Positions 56,201 to 64,000 of a stretch of DNA of 64,000 nt are shown here, piece by piece. Origin of the DNA: Psychrobacter aestuarii. GTDB lineage: Bacteria; Pseudomonadota; Gammaproteobacteria; Pseudomonadales; Moraxellaceae. Every line of letters starts with the position of its first letter. The first letter of the stretch is position 1. The stretch covers positions 992,001 through 1,056,000 of the forward strand of contig NZ_CAJGYT010000001.1 in assembly GCF_904846035.1 (NCBI RefSeq), read 5' to 3'. Made by a program: the position numbers and the translations under genes. The notes beneath the pieces are model-generated. The model made no database searches, was not told where the DNA came from, and saw nothing but the letters and a program-made list of their open reading frames with translations.

Positions 56201-56669
56201 GCGGGTTGTCCGTATCCGCGCGCCCATCGCTGCTGTCGGCGCTCGCCATATTTTGCGGCACGGGCGCGACGATGTTGCCAAGGTTGGGCGCACTGCTCAC
56301 CATATAGCCCAAGCTGTTGCTGTAATATTCTGTGGGCTGATTGGAGAGTAGGATTTGGGTGTCTTTTAGGCTGCTGCCTTGAGTGGGCTGCGAGCTGCGC
56401 TTGTCAACGATGTCCTCGACCGTGCCTTGGTTGTCTTGACGCTGCTGACGCTCTTGCTCCAATAACGTCGGTATCAGCTCGGTGGCCATTGGCTTGTAGC
56501 GAATCAATACCGCCTCAGCAAGCGCTTGCTGCTCGGAGTCACTGGCGCGCATGGTCTCATGAAATACCAACAGCCCGCCCACCATTGCGAGCACACAGAT
56601 GGGTAAAAACACCAATAAAATCAACTGTCCGTACGCCGTACTGGTATCAAAGCGCTTTTTGTAAGCCAT
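53289..56669 (-). CDS. gacS: Hybrid sensor histidine kinase GacS/BarA
   Basis: This protein of about 1126 residues starts at the ATG at 56669. It has TM1, a large periplasmic domain rich in Gln/Ser, TM2, HAMP, HisKA with SHELRTPLN (His about 381), HATPase (NAIKFTD, DSGKGI, GTGLGL), a degenerate receiver-like segment, a true receiver with the phospho-Asp in IFMDIQMPRMSG, and a C-terminal HPt (AHRILGASRYTG). This is the tripartite GacS/BarA layout that phosphorylates the GacA/UvrY regulator to control small RNAs and CsrA. The receiver carries an insertion of about 40 residues before the Asp. The divergent cysM neighbour is a conserved association in Moraxellaceae and pseudomonads. Confidence 0.92.
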   Translation of the reverse strand: MAYKKRFDTSTAYGQLILLVFLPICVLAMVGGLLVFHETMRASDSEQQALAEAVLIRYKPMATELIPTLLEQERQQRQDNQGTVEDIVDKRSSQPTQGSSLKDTQILLSNQPTEYYSNSLGYMVSSAPNLGNIVAPVPQNMASADSSDGRADTDNPPTGAIGKLVMIRDKLSRMQSEQHVQRIAIIRENNQVLATVGYGINETWPMIDTSTHFLSQRSTPIGTAYGSFLGEFEGQRLWLLIDMDNEPLYIARYRIAMALMVTGLFTILILLLSLNIYAKRWIAPIYELRLQLQRTNVDNLYKPIPVESDGELNLLQQDLVKTLRRLHSSFQELKSHAEQTEDDLRLAFDEMEMQNISIRNARDAAISTSQAKSAFLTNISHELRTPLNSIDGFINLLARHGELNPEQDLYVQTIRKSSAHLLALVNDVLDFSKIEAGKLVLDQHEFDLYDTIYDVVDMLSPVAAEKGLRMAVMFYNDVPMQIVGDALRLKQILTNIVGNAIKFTDTGEVVVRVSLDDHQDNCLMISVQDSGKGISPADQNSLFRSFSQGDPSITRQYGGTGLGLVISKQLVRLMGGDIGFYDNAQENIAKQGATFWFRMPAHVEVLDVATGASIPPPVLAPLAHSSDTFNMLVWINHNASRQVLGASLQSLPIRITQANSLPGMLQSLKEQGNDWDWVIVDTDTQDDMMALLKQIRLHYQGKLGVFGYQVSANQSLLGRYHAKMLYEPLDKRQLYAMLDTARSKSVAPSTPRWEGVTVLAVDDHLPNLLVLDALLSELGIQVITANSGFEAIEIVSKAYIEHQQGTPQANGKQKTALPKAELRQQDRAAGSIDAIRVPSDGIDLIFMDIQMPRMSGREAAAQIRNIESGEQRIPIIALTAHGLSDERDKLMTSGIDDYVGKPISQPQLLQVLQKWLGRTNSFEHGASSESAINAAAPMAQHVTETKLARPSSLKKIRDDYVQGSKTPQNTADQANTEQTAADTSAAPQQQSLAILDWEDALMRSANKPDLASKLLTMMIESVDDEKEALARAWQTHDRAQLGQIAHRILGASRYTGVPELRFASQNLEDKCLLNTQHTTAVQFAMLAPYYDALQQALDNLKAVDLVAIQRLSSHRLSEHEMTWKMI

Positions 56670-56796
56670 GCATATCACCGATGTGCCGATGGCGACCGTG
56701 CGGCTTGCCATCGAAGAGTAAGAATAAAACCTTGAGCCATTTTAACAGTAAAGCGGCATATCGCCCATGTACAGATACGCGCAGCCAGCCACAAAA

Positions 56797-56805
56797 TGCT
56801 ATAAT
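56797..56805 (+). promoter_or_regulatory. Extended -10 promoter of cysM
   Basis: TGCTATAAT (56797–56805) is a perfect extended -10. No good -35 is present, as is usual for this class. The leader would be about 100 bases. Confidence 0.55.
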
Positions 56806-56913
56806 ACCGCCATTTTGTACCCTATTTTCCCATTCACACAAAGACAGCGGGCGCGGCACTCATTTTGGCGCGGCGGCTTGGTTTTTGTCTATGAAAACAA
56901 TCAAGGATGCGTT

Positions 56914-57852
56914 ATGTCGTCTCATGTCACCACCAGTGCCAACTTTATTACCCAAACCACAGCGCTTGCTGATTGTGTGGGACAAACACCACTGGTCAGA
57001 CTTCGCCGACTGCCCGAAGAAGAAAACATCAGCCCCAACACACAGCTATTGGCCAAGCTCGAGGGCAACAACCCAGCTGGCTCAGTCAAAGACCGCGCCG
57101 CTTTTAATATGATTTATCAAGCCGAAAAACGCGGCGATATTAAGCCAGGCGACACCTTGATTGAGGCCACCAGTGGCAATACAGGCATCGCCCTTGCCAT
57201 GGTCGCAGCCATGCGCGGCTACCCCATCACCCTATTGATGCCGACCAACTCCACCCAAGAGCGCAAAGACGCTATGAAGGCTTACGGCGCAATCTTGATT
57301 GAGGTCGATGAAGGTATGGAAGCGGCGCGCGATCAGGCGCTACAAATGCAAGCGGACGGCTTGGGTATCGTGCTCGATCAGTTTAACAATGATGACAATA
57401 AAGAAGCGCATTACCTGACTACAGGTCCTGAGCTGTGGCAACAGACCGAAGGACGCATCACCCATTTTATCAGCTCCATGGGCACCACAGGGACGATTTC
57501 AGGGGTCGCGCGCTACTTAAAAGAGCAAAACCCTGATGTGAAAATCATTGGTCTTCAGCCTGATGAAGACGCCTCTATCGCAGGTATCCGCCGCTGGCCT
57601 GCCGCGTATATGCCTGGTATTTTTGATGCCGAGCTGGTCGATGAAGTGATGGACGTCAACCAAAGCGTTGCCGAACGCTACATGCGTAAGCTGGCGCGTA
57701 GCGAAGGCATCTTTGCTGGCGTCTCCTCGGGTGCTGCGGCGTGGGCGGCGATGCAAATCGGTACTGCCAATCCTGATGCGGTGATTGCCTTTATCGTCTG
57801 TGACCGCGGCGATCGCTACTTGTCAACGGGACTGTTTGGCATCGAGGATTGA
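56914..57852 (+). CDS. cysM: Cysteine synthase B
   Basis: This 312-residue PLP enzyme makes cysteine from O-acetylserine and sulfide or thiosulfate. The start is the ATG at 56914, after CAAGGATGC. The PLP lysine is in NNPAGSVKDRAAF, the phosphate loop in SMGTTGTISGV, and the substrate loop in EATSGNTGIALA. CysM rather than CysK is favoured by the NPAGSVKDR pattern, the short length and the gene neighbourhood (gacS–cysM–rlmD). It is followed 40 bases later by a DnaQ-like exonuclease gene on the same strand. Confidence 0.93.
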   Translation: MSSHVTTSANFITQTTALADCVGQTPLVRLRRLPEEENISPNTQLLAKLEGNNPAGSVKDRAAFNMIYQAEKRGDIKPGDTLIEATSGNTGIALAMVAAMRGYPITLLMPTNSTQERKDAMKAYGAILIEVDEGMEAARDQALQMQADGLGIVLDQFNNDDNKEAHYLTTGPELWQQTEGRITHFISSMGTTGTISGVARYLKEQNPDVKIIGLQPDEDASIAGIRRWPAAYMPGIFDAELVDEVMDVNQSVAERYMRKLARSEGIFAGVSSGAAAWAAMQIGTANPDAVIAFIVCDRGDRYLSTGLFGIED

Positions 57853-57892
57853 TGGATTTTTTGCTGGTTTTCGTAGATTTTAGGAGGCTTTG

Positions 57893-58696
57893 ATGAGCCA
57901 CAATTTGCCTTATGATCCCGTGCTGGTCTTTGATATTGAGACCATTGCCGATATTGATGCCGCAAAACGCATTTATCCTGAGCTTGCCGCGTTAAACGAC
58001 GAGGATGCGCTGAGTGCTTTACAGTCCTTACGCGTACAAGAAGCTGGTCACGACTTTATGCGTACGCCTTTGCAGCGTATCGTCTGCATCTCGGCGCTGT
58101 ATGTCAAAAATGGCGATATTAAGCTGTTTTCACTCAGCGCCGAGCACCTCTCAGAGCGCGAGATACTGCGTAAGTTTTTCCGCGCTTTTGAATCGTTTGG
58201 CGAGCTGCCGCAATTGGTCAGCTGGAATGGCTCAGGCTTTGACATGCCTGTGTTGATGTACCGCGCCATGCTCTACGATTTGAGCGTGCCTTTGTTGTTT
58301 GAAGAAGGCGACACCGTGCGCGACATGCGCTTTAACAATTATGTCAATCGTTACCACAGTCGGCACTTGGATTTGATGGATCGTTTTAGCCAATTTGGTG
58401 CCAGTCCCCGCCAATCTATGGACGTGGTGGCCAGTCTGTATGGTCTGCCAGGCAAAACAGATGTTGACGGAAGCATGGTGGGCGCGCTGGTCGCCGCTGG
58501 TGATTGGCAAACCTTGACCACGTATTGTGAAAGCGATGTGCTAAACACATGGCTGATTTACTTGCGTTGGCAGCGCTTGACCGCGCACATATCGACCGAG
58601 GCGCACCAGCAATGGCAGCAGCACACCGAAGATTATCTTAACAGTTTGGTCGATGACGAGGGCAATCACCGCCATCAGTCTTTTATCACGCCATAA
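57893..58696 (+). CDS. Predicted 3'-5' exonuclease, DnaQ-like/PolB-type exo domain
   Basis: This 267-residue protein starts at the ATG at 57893 with a perfect AGGAGG site. It is a single RNase H-fold exonuclease domain of the DNA_pol_B_exo2 type. Metal-binding acidic residues lie in VLVFDIETIAD (Exo I), SWNGSGFDMPVL (Exo II) and YCESDVLNT (Exo III). No polymerase domain follows. The substrate (DNA or RNA) is unknown. It probably forms an operon with cysM, and in related genomes rlmD usually follows next; here tctCBA intervenes. Confidence 0.88.
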   Translation: MSHNLPYDPVLVFDIETIADIDAAKRIYPELAALNDEDALSALQSLRVQEAGHDFMRTPLQRIVCISALYVKNGDIKLFSLSAEHLSEREILRKFFRAFESFGELPQLVSWNGSGFDMPVLMYRAMLYDLSVPLLFEEGDTVRDMRFNNYVNRYHSRHLDLMDRFSQFGASPRQSMDVVASLYGLPGKTDVDGSMVGALVAAGDWQTLTTYCESDVLNTWLIYLRWQRLTAHISTEAHQQWQQHTEDYLNSLVDDEGNHRHQSFITP

Positions 58697-59154
58697 GCCG
58701 TTTCTAACGCTTTTTATAAAGTCAGGGAGTGTCTACCGCTTATCCTGACTTTTGTTCATTTTGAGCATAAACATATATATATTTATATAAATATCTTACC
58801 ATCCACTTGTTTTCGTATTGTTTTTATTCCATAATCCGCCAAGAGATGCTGGTTTTTTTGATGCATGGAAGCAAAACGGTCATCTTATTTAATGCTTCTA
58901 TGAGTATATTTCTTCTGAATATACCAGTCACCTCACTGCATATCTTATTTATAGATAAAGCACACATCGTCTTTTACTATCATTGATGTTTGCTTGCTGT
59001 GTTCGTGTTACCAGCGCCCTGATTTACAACACGATATCTCACAGATGCATGCCTTTTGGGCGCTGATGCGACTTAACGAGTAATGTCAGACATTATTTGA
59101 AGTTGGCATATCCATTTTCTTATTGTAGCGTGATTAACACACAAGGAGTGTAGT
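58697..59154. other. AT-rich intergenic region upstream of tctC
   Basis: This 458-base gap holds the probable terminator (58718–58755), a 16-bp perfect AT palindrome ATATTTATATAAATAT (58779–58794), and the tct promoter, which I could not place with confidence. Confidence 0.4.
58718..58755 (+). terminator. Probable terminator after the exonuclease gene
   Basis: AAAGTCAGG (58718–58726) pairs with CCTGACTTT (58744–58752) with a 17-base loop, followed by TG and TTC. The loop is long and the T run short. Confidence 0.5.
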
Positions 59155-60204
59155 GTGAAAAAACTATCTTATCTGGCGCTCAGCCTATCTGTACTTTCCC
59201 TAACTGCGTGTAACAACGCCAGCAACACCAATGAGACCGCTGGAGATGCCAGTGCAAGTGCTGATCAAAGCGCTTTTGAAGGTCCTTCTCGCCCTGAATG
59301 TATCGCACCTGCCAAGCCAGGCGGCGGCTTTGATTTGACCTGTAAGCTTGCACAAAGTGGTTTGAAAGACACAGGTATTATCAAAAGTCCAATGCGTGTT
59401 ACCTATATGCCAGGTGGCGTTGGTGCTGTGGCGTACAACAAAATCGTTGCTAACGACCGCGCGAATGAAGATGCCATTGTCGCCTTCTCTACTGGTTCAA
59501 TCTTGAACTTGTCTCAAGGCAAATTTGGTCAGTTCACTGAAAAAGACGTACGCTGGCTTGCAGGCGTAGGTACGGATTATGGTGCCGTTGCCGTTAACGT
59601 CGATTCACCCATGAAAAACCTCGATGATTTGGTCGCAGCGCTCAAAAAAGATCCAAAATCTATCAGCTTTGGGGCAGGTGGTAGCGTGGGTGGTCAAGAT
59701 TGGCTACAAACCGCCATTTTAGCAAAAGCCGCTGGCATTGATCCAAAAGACATGACCTATGTCGCGATGGAAGGCGGCGGTGAAGCGATGACTGCGGTTA
59801 TGGGTAATCACGTCACAGTCGTCAGCTCGGGTATTGCTGAGCTGATGCCACAAGTTAACGCAGGCAAACTGCGCGTACTTGCGGTATTCGCGGATGAGCG
59901 TTTAGAAGGCAGTCTTGGCGAATTGCCAACCGCAAAAGAGCAAGGTTATGACGTGGTTTGGCCAGTTATCCGTGGCTACTACATGGGTCCAGACGTCAGC
60001 GACAGTGCTTACAACTGGTGGAAGCAAAGCTTTGACACCATGCTTGCTGATCCTAAATTCGCTGAGCTACGTGAGCAACAAGAGCTACTCCCTTTCTCTA
60101 TGACTGGCGAAGAGCTTGAGCAGTATGTGTACAAGCGTACTGGCGAGCTGCGTGAGTTGTCTGCTGAATACGGTCTGACTGGGGCTGCAACTGAAGCCAA
60201 ATAA
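59155..60204 (+). CDS. TctC-type solute-binding lipoprotein of a tripartite tricarboxylate transporter
   Basis: This 349-residue protein starts at GTG 59155, preceded by AAGGAGTG. It has a lipoprotein signal with lipobox LTAC (Cys19), an Asn/Ala/Ser linker, and a Bug/TctC receptor domain (ECIAPAKPGGGFDLTCKLAQ, YMPGGVGAVAYNKIV, SISFGAGGSVGGQDW). Bug receptors bind carboxylates such as citrate or other dicarboxylates and deliver them to TctAB. The tctB and tctA genes follow. A lipid anchor is less usual than a soluble periplasmic receptor. A terminator lies between this gene and tctB. Confidence 0.92.
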   Translation: MKKLSYLALSLSVLSLTACNNASNTNETAGDASASADQSAFEGPSRPECIAPAKPGGGFDLTCKLAQSGLKDTGIIKSPMRVTYMPGGVGAVAYNKIVANDRANEDAIVAFSTGSILNLSQGKFGQFTEKDVRWLAGVGTDYGAVAVNVDSPMKNLDDLVAALKKDPKSISFGAGGSVGGQDWLQTAILAKAAGIDPKDMTYVAMEGGGEAMTAVMGNHVTVVSSGIAELMPQVNAGKLRVLAVFADERLEGSLGELPTAKEQGYDVVWPVIRGYYMGPDVSDSAYNWWKQSFDTMLADPKFAELREQQELLPFSMTGEELEQYVYKRTGELRELSAEYGLTGAATEAK

Positions 60205-60264
60205 CTACTCTATTAAGGTTTAATACCCTTATTTATTAAATCTTAGATGTGTTTGGTATTTCTA

Positions 60265-60299
60265 AAGGCTGGCAGAATACCTATCTGTCAGCCTTTTTT
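60265..60299 (+). terminator. Intercistronic terminator between tctC and tctB
   Basis: AAGGCTGGCAG (60265–60275) pairs with CTGTCAGCCTT (60285–60295), one G·T pair, 9-base loop, followed by a T run. It would make tctC mRNA more abundant than tctBA. Confidence 0.8.
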
Positions 60300-60324
60300 C
60301 CCCATAATTCAAGGAGCGCTCCTT

Positions 60325-60780
60325 ATGACAATGGAACGTGTATTTTCTGGGCTGATGGCGCTAGTAAGTTTATTCCTAGTCTATTTAGCCATTGGGTATG
60401 TTGCACCCATTGCTTATGATCCAATTGGTCCTCGTCCTTATCCTATTTTAATCTTTGGCTTGTTGGCGTTTTTGGCTTTAGTCGTCGCTTTTCGTCCAGC
60501 ACGATTTACTAAGCCGATTGATTTGGGATTAAGCAAACCCATCATCAAAAACTTGCTGCTTTGTACCCTTGCCTTATTGGTTTACAGCCTTATTTTTGAG
60601 CCATTAGGTTTTATTGTTGCGACCATTTTGATGTTTTTTGCAGTCGGCTTACTTTTTGCAGGCCCTCCACTTAAAACCCTTATTTTTTCAGTTGTGGTCA
60701 GTGTTGCCTTATATGCTCTATTTGACTTAGGTCTAGATGTCATTTTGCCACTCGGAATATTATCAGGGATTATAGGATAG
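60325..60780 (+). CDS. TctB-type small membrane subunit of tripartite tricarboxylate transporter
   Basis: This 151-residue protein starts at the ATG at 60325, after CAAGGAGCGCTCC. It has four transmembrane helices in the TctB layout, beginning MERVFSGLMALVSLFLV, with YDPIGPRPYPI and a Gly/Pro-rich final helix. TctB is the poorly conserved small subunit required for carboxylate uptake with TctA. It is 5 bases upstream of tctA and clearly cotranscribed with it. Confidence 0.88.
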   Translation: MTMERVFSGLMALVSLFLVYLAIGYVAPIAYDPIGPRPYPILIFGLLAFLALVVAFRPARFTKPIDLGLSKPIIKNLLLCTLALLVYSLIFEPLGFIVATILMFFAVGLLFAGPPLKTLIFSVVVSVALYALFDLGLDVILPLGILSGIIG

Positions 60781-60785
60781 CCAAC

Positions 60786-62288
60786 ATGGATACTTTTAAT
60801 TTTTTAATGCATGGTTTCGCTGTCGCATCCACCCCACAAAACTTACTGATTGCTCTTATCGGCGCTTTTATTGGTACAATCGTGGGTATGTTGCCGGGTC
60901 TTGGCCCTATCAACGGTGTGGCAATATTATTACCTTTCGCGTTTGCTCTTGGTTTACCCCCTGAGAGTGCGCTGATTTTGCTGGCTGCGGTTTATTTGGG
61001 TTGTGAATACGGTGGACGTATTTCTGCCATTCTTATCAACGTACCTGGCGATGCTGCGGCCATTATGACGACGCTTGATGGCTATCCCTTGGCAAAGCAA
61101 GGAAAAGCTGGTATTGCGCTGTCTTTATCTGCGTTTAGTTCTTTTATTGGTGCCACTATCGCGACAGTCGGTGTGGTATTGTTCGCCCCCCTATTGGCAA
61201 AATGGGCCATTTCTTTTGGACCTGCAGAATACTTCGTATTGATGGTATTTGCCATCACCTGCTTAGGCGGCTTGGTCGGCGATCAACCTGTTAAAACAGG
61301 CATTGCAGCTTTGATTGGTTTGGGTCTTGCGACCGTTGGTGTTGATGCGGTGACGGGTATTTACCGTTTTACTTTCGACTCTGTCAACCTATCAGACGGT
61401 ATTCAGTTTACCACCATTGTTATTGGTTTCTTTAGTGTCAGTGAGATTCTCATCCTGCTTGAGAGAACAACAACTGGACATAAAGTGATCGAGCAAGGTA
61501 AACGTAGCTTAGTAAACTTTAAAGAGTTTATGTTCAGCTTAGGTGCTATGTTACGAAGTGGCGCGATGGGCTTTGTTATTGGTATTTTGCCTGGTGCAGG
61601 CGCAACCATTGCCAGTGCAATGACCTATGCCAGTGAGCGTAAAATCGCTGGTGAAACCGGTACCTTCGGTGACGGTGATTTACGCGGTGTTGCCTCACCA
61701 GAATCAGCAAACAACGCCTCAGCGTGTGGCTCGTTCGTACCGATGTTGACGCTAGGGGTTCCAGGTTCTGGTACCACAGCAGTTATGATGGGTGCATTGA
61801 CCTTGTACAACATCACACCAGGTCCGCAGCTATTTACTGAGCAGCCTGATATTGTTTGGGGTTTGATTGCATCACTATTCATCTGTAACGTTATTTTGTT
61901 GGTGATGAACATTCCATTGGTCGGCTTATTTGCAAAGCTGCTTGATGTACCAAACTATGTTTTGATACCAGGGATTGCCGCAGTCAGCTTTGTTGGTGTG
62001 TATTCAATTCACAGCACAACGTTTGACTTGGTATTCATGGTAGCACTTGGTGTATTCGGTTATCTTTTACGTAAGCTAAACTTCCCACTATCAGCGCTAA
62101 TCTTAGGCTACGTTTTGGGTGAGCTTATGGAATCGAACCTACGCCGTGCGCTCTCTATCTCGCAAGGTGAGCTGTCTATCCTATGGAGCAGCCCTATCAC
62201 TGTCGTTTTATGGATGCTTGCAATTTTGATGGTCTTCCTACCAATCATCCGCAGCATTTATCGCAAACGCTTTAAAAAGGCAGCGTAA
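60786..62288 (+). CDS. TctA-type large membrane subunit of tripartite tricarboxylate transporter
   Basis: This 500-residue protein with about twelve membrane segments contains TctA signatures: GAFIGTIVGMLPGLGPINGVA near the start, GCEYGGRISAILINVPGD, and GVASPESANNASACGSFVPM in the middle followed by LTLGVPGSGTTAVMMGAL. It is the Na+-coupled permease that receives substrate from the TctC lipoprotein. The overlap-free, 5-base spacing to tctB indicates one operon. A terminator follows at 62322. The cargo is probably a di- or tricarboxylate, not resolvable from sequence. Confidence 0.94.
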   Translation: MDTFNFLMHGFAVASTPQNLLIALIGAFIGTIVGMLPGLGPINGVAILLPFAFALGLPPESALILLAAVYLGCEYGGRISAILINVPGDAAAIMTTLDGYPLAKQGKAGIALSLSAFSSFIGATIATVGVVLFAPLLAKWAISFGPAEYFVLMVFAITCLGGLVGDQPVKTGIAALIGLGLATVGVDAVTGIYRFTFDSVNLSDGIQFTTIVIGFFSVSEILILLERTTTGHKVIEQGKRSLVNFKEFMFSLGAMLRSGAMGFVIGILPGAGATIASAMTYASERKIAGETGTFGDGDLRGVASPESANNASACGSFVPMLTLGVPGSGTTAVMMGALTLYNITPGPQLFTEQPDIVWGLIASLFICNVILLVMNIPLVGLFAKLLDVPNYVLIPGIAAVSFVGVYSIHSTTFDLVFMVALGVFGYLLRKLNFPLSALILGYVLGELMESNLRRALSISQGELSILWSSPITVVLWMLAILMVFLPIIRSIYRKRFKKAA

Positions 62289-62321
62289 TTGGTTTAAAGC
62301 GTTGACGTAAAAAACGAAAAT

Positions 62322-62352
62322 AAATAGCGACCCATTGCGGTCGCTATTTTTA
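62322..62352 (+). terminator. Rho-independent terminator of tctBA
   Basis: AAATAGCGACC (62322–62332) pairs exactly with GGTCGCTATTT (62339–62349), 6-base loop, T residues after. Confidence 0.88.
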
Positions 62353-62450
62353 TGCGCAAAGATACATCACTCAAGACGATTAGTGCCCAAACCGCGCGGA
62401 CAAATTAGTTCGTAATCGGGCATACAGCTGCCGCTGTCCTTGGCATTCTA

Positions 62451-62459
62451 TGCTAAAAT
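62451..62459 (+). promoter_or_regulatory. Extended -10 promoter candidate for rlmD
   Basis: TGCTAAAAT matches the extended -10 pattern with no clear -35, 67 bases before the rlmD start codon. Confidence 0.4.
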
Positions 62460-62525
62460 TGTGCCTATTCATTTTGAACCCATTTGTACTGTCCTTCTTG
62501 GGCAGTTGACCATATAGGCAGGTTT

Positions 62526-64000
62526 ATGCAGCCCACCGATTCAAAACGCGCCGCCAAGGCAAACGCCATCATCACACCACCGAGTAAGAAAAAATCTAAG
62601 CCTTCATCCAAGGTGCGTCGCCGTTTAAAAGAAGCGCCGCCAGTACCTTTTGTGATTGACAGTCTGTCGCACGACGGACGCGGTGTGGCGGTTTATGGAA
62701 ATGGCTATAGCGAGCATGAAAGCCACATTACTGACAAGCACGGCAAAAAAGTCTTTGTCAGCTTTGCGTTGCCTGGTGAGCATGTCGATGTGCAGCTGAC
62801 CAACAGCCGCAACAGCTTTGAAGAAGGCGATGCCGTGCGCGTTTTGGACAACCCAAACCCTGAGCGCACCACCCCACCCTGTCCGCATTTTGGCGTGTGC
62901 GGCGGCTGTAACCTGCAGCACTGGCAGCCAGATGGGCAGATTCATTTTAAGCAATCGGTACTCGCCGAGCTGCTCGCGCACCAAGCCGACATCCAGCCTG
63001 ACAATTGGCTGCCGCCGATCGTGGGTGACCGTTTGGGTTACCGTACCAAAGCGCGTTTGGGCGTGCGCTATGTCGCTAAAAAAGACACCGCCCTTGTGGG
63101 CTTTCGTGAGCGCGCCAGCAACTTTTTGGCCGAGCTTAACGAATGTCATATCCTAGATGAGCGCATTGGTTTTGAGATTGAAAATCTAAAGGCGCTGGTC
63201 AGCTCATTAGAGGGTCGCAGCACCATTGCTCAATTAGAGCTGGCGATGGGTGAAGCATTGCCCGAGCTGCCCGACGGCAATCAACCTGTCGCGCTTATCG
63301 TGCGTCACCTTGAGCCGTTGTCAGAGGGCGATATTGATAAACTAAAAGCCTTTTTTGCTGCGCGTAATTGGCAGCTGTATTTGCAGCCAAAAGGCGTGGA
63401 CAGCATTACCCGCGTAGCGCTACATGCAGATGATGACACTAGCCGTCAGTTTGGACGCTTGTATTATCAGCTGCCTGAGTATGACTTGACCTACGAGTTT
63501 ATTCCAACCGACTTTACGCAGGTGAACCTTTCGGTCAACCGTCAGATGACCAAGCTGGCATGCGAGCTTTTAGACTTACAAGCGGGTGAGCGTGTGTTGG
63601 ACTTGTTCAGCGGACTTGGCAACTTTAGCTTGCCGCTTGCGCGCCTTGTCGGCGAGACGGGCACAGTGATTGGTGTTGAGGGCAGCGATGCGATGACGGA
63701 GCGCGCGGCACACAACGCGGCGCGTAATGGCATCCATCATGCTGAATTTTATACCCAAGACTTGACCCAAGACTGCTCCAATGAATCGTGGGCGAATCAA
63801 GGCTTTGATGCGCTACTTATCGACCCGCCTCGCTCTGGCGCTTGGGAGATTATGCAATATTTGCCTAACTTTAACGCCAAACGTATTGTGTATGTTTCTT
63901 GCAATCCTGCTACCCTTGCCCGCGATACCAAAGCCTTGTTAGACAATGGCTATCGTCTGACGCATGCAGGCGTGATGGATATGTTCTGTCATACAGGGCA
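62526..64000 (+). CDS. rlmD: 23S rRNA (uracil-1939-C5)-methyltransferase, C-terminus cut by window edge
   Basis: From the ATG at 62526 an open frame runs to the last base, about 491 residues. The TRAM domain follows a Lys-rich start (about residues 45–100), then the iron-sulfur cysteines in [15 protein letters not shown]. The SAM-binding region is [15 protein letters not shown], and the methyltransferase motifs are [10 protein letters not shown] and the catalytic [11 protein letters not shown]. This order identifies RlmD (RumA), which methylates U1939 of 23S rRNA. In relatives it sits next to cysM and relA. Only a short C-terminal piece is missing. Confidence 0.95.
   Translation, partial: MQPTDSKRAAKANAIITPPSKKKSKPSSKVRRRLKEAPPVPFVIDSLSHDGRGVAVYGNGYSEHESHITDKHGKKVFVSFALPGEHVDVQLTNSRNSFEEGDAVRVLDNPNPERTTPPCPHFGVCGGCNLQHWQPDGQIHFKQSVLAELLAHQADIQPDNWLPPIVGDRLGYRTKARLGVRYVAKKDTALVGFRERASNFLAELNECHILDERIGFEIENLKALVSSLEGRSTIAQLELAMGEALPELPDGNQPVALIVRHLEPLSEGDIDKLKAFFAARNWQLYLQPKGVDSITRVALHADDDTSRQFGRLYYQLPEYDLTYEFIPTDFTQVNLSVNRQMTKLACELLDLQAGERVLDLFSGLGNFSLPLARLVGETGTVIGVEGSDAMTERAAHNAARNGIHHAEFYTQDLTQDCSNESWANQGFDALLIDPPRSGAWEIMQYLPNFNAKRIVYVSCNPATLARDTKALLDNGYRLTHAGVMDMFCHTG

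Noticed and set aside
56489..57112. 207-codon plus-strand frame overlapping gacS and cysM starts
   Set aside because: Two genes with clear family motifs explain the region; the frame has no motif and crosses their promoters.
58779..58794. 16-bp perfect AT-only palindrome upstream of tctC as an operator
   Set aside because: Such palindromes arise easily in AT-only sequence, and no regulator gene is adjacent; noted only in the gap description.
59103..59119. Possible sigma-54 promoter before tctC
   Set aside because: A GG-like -24 is present but the -12 GC is missing.

Overview
The window reads as a chromosomal segment of a gammaproteobacterium of the family Moraxellaceae, most likely Psychrobacter. 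This is inferred from gene content and order (metX–metW, gacS–cysM–exonuclease–rlmD, serA beside a D-2-hydroxyglutarate dehydrogenase, a cold-shock/DUF1294 protein) and moderate GC. I could not run a database search. Coding density is high. I see no insertion sequence, prophage, CRISPR array or rRNA operon. Most transcription units end in clear rho-independent terminators, many of them bidirectional between convergent genes.

Layout. 1–2071: a truncated MatC-like carboxylate carrier, divergent from a GntR/UTRA regulator, with a perfect 11-bp dyad between them. 2088–5293: a lipoprotein (DUF3124) and a Trk/Ktr potassium system. 5487–9475: an aminotransferase, tRNA-Val(GAC), prfC and ohr. 9702–15857: polA, a short-chain dehydrogenase, a very acidic small protein and two tandem BPSS1780-type membrane proteins. 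16075–22259: hemH, metXW, a structured intergenic region, a Sel1-repeat protein, a DUF2569 protein and trhO. 22396–30006: serA and D2HGDH (divergent), a membrane-anchored BLUF photoreceptor, a GNAT–nitrilase fusion, a thioredoxin-like protein and ald. 30574–36749: ileS–lspA, a cold-shock/DUF1294 protein, slpA and a Tas-like reductase. 36839–44067: plsC, hflX, lrgAB, a lytic transglycosylase, and rpsB–tsf.

The most unusual part is 44378–50448. One operon encodes a periplasmic amino-acid-type binding lipoprotein, a membrane kinase with a CheA-like HPt and ATPase but no CheW-like domain, a stand-alone CheY-like receiver and two CheX-type phosphatases. A second copy of the binding lipoprotein lies just upstream. 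No permease, chemoreceptor, CheW, CheR or CheB is present. I infer a ligand-sensing phosphorelay that borrows chemotaxis parts. Its output is not visible here.

50839–64000: a Bcr/CflA exporter, a crotonase, the global sensor GacS/BarA, cysM, a DnaQ-like exonuclease, a tripartite tricarboxylate transporter (tctCBA) and the start of rlmD, cut by the window end. The tct genes appear inserted into what is otherwise a compact cysM–exonuclease–rlmD neighbourhood.
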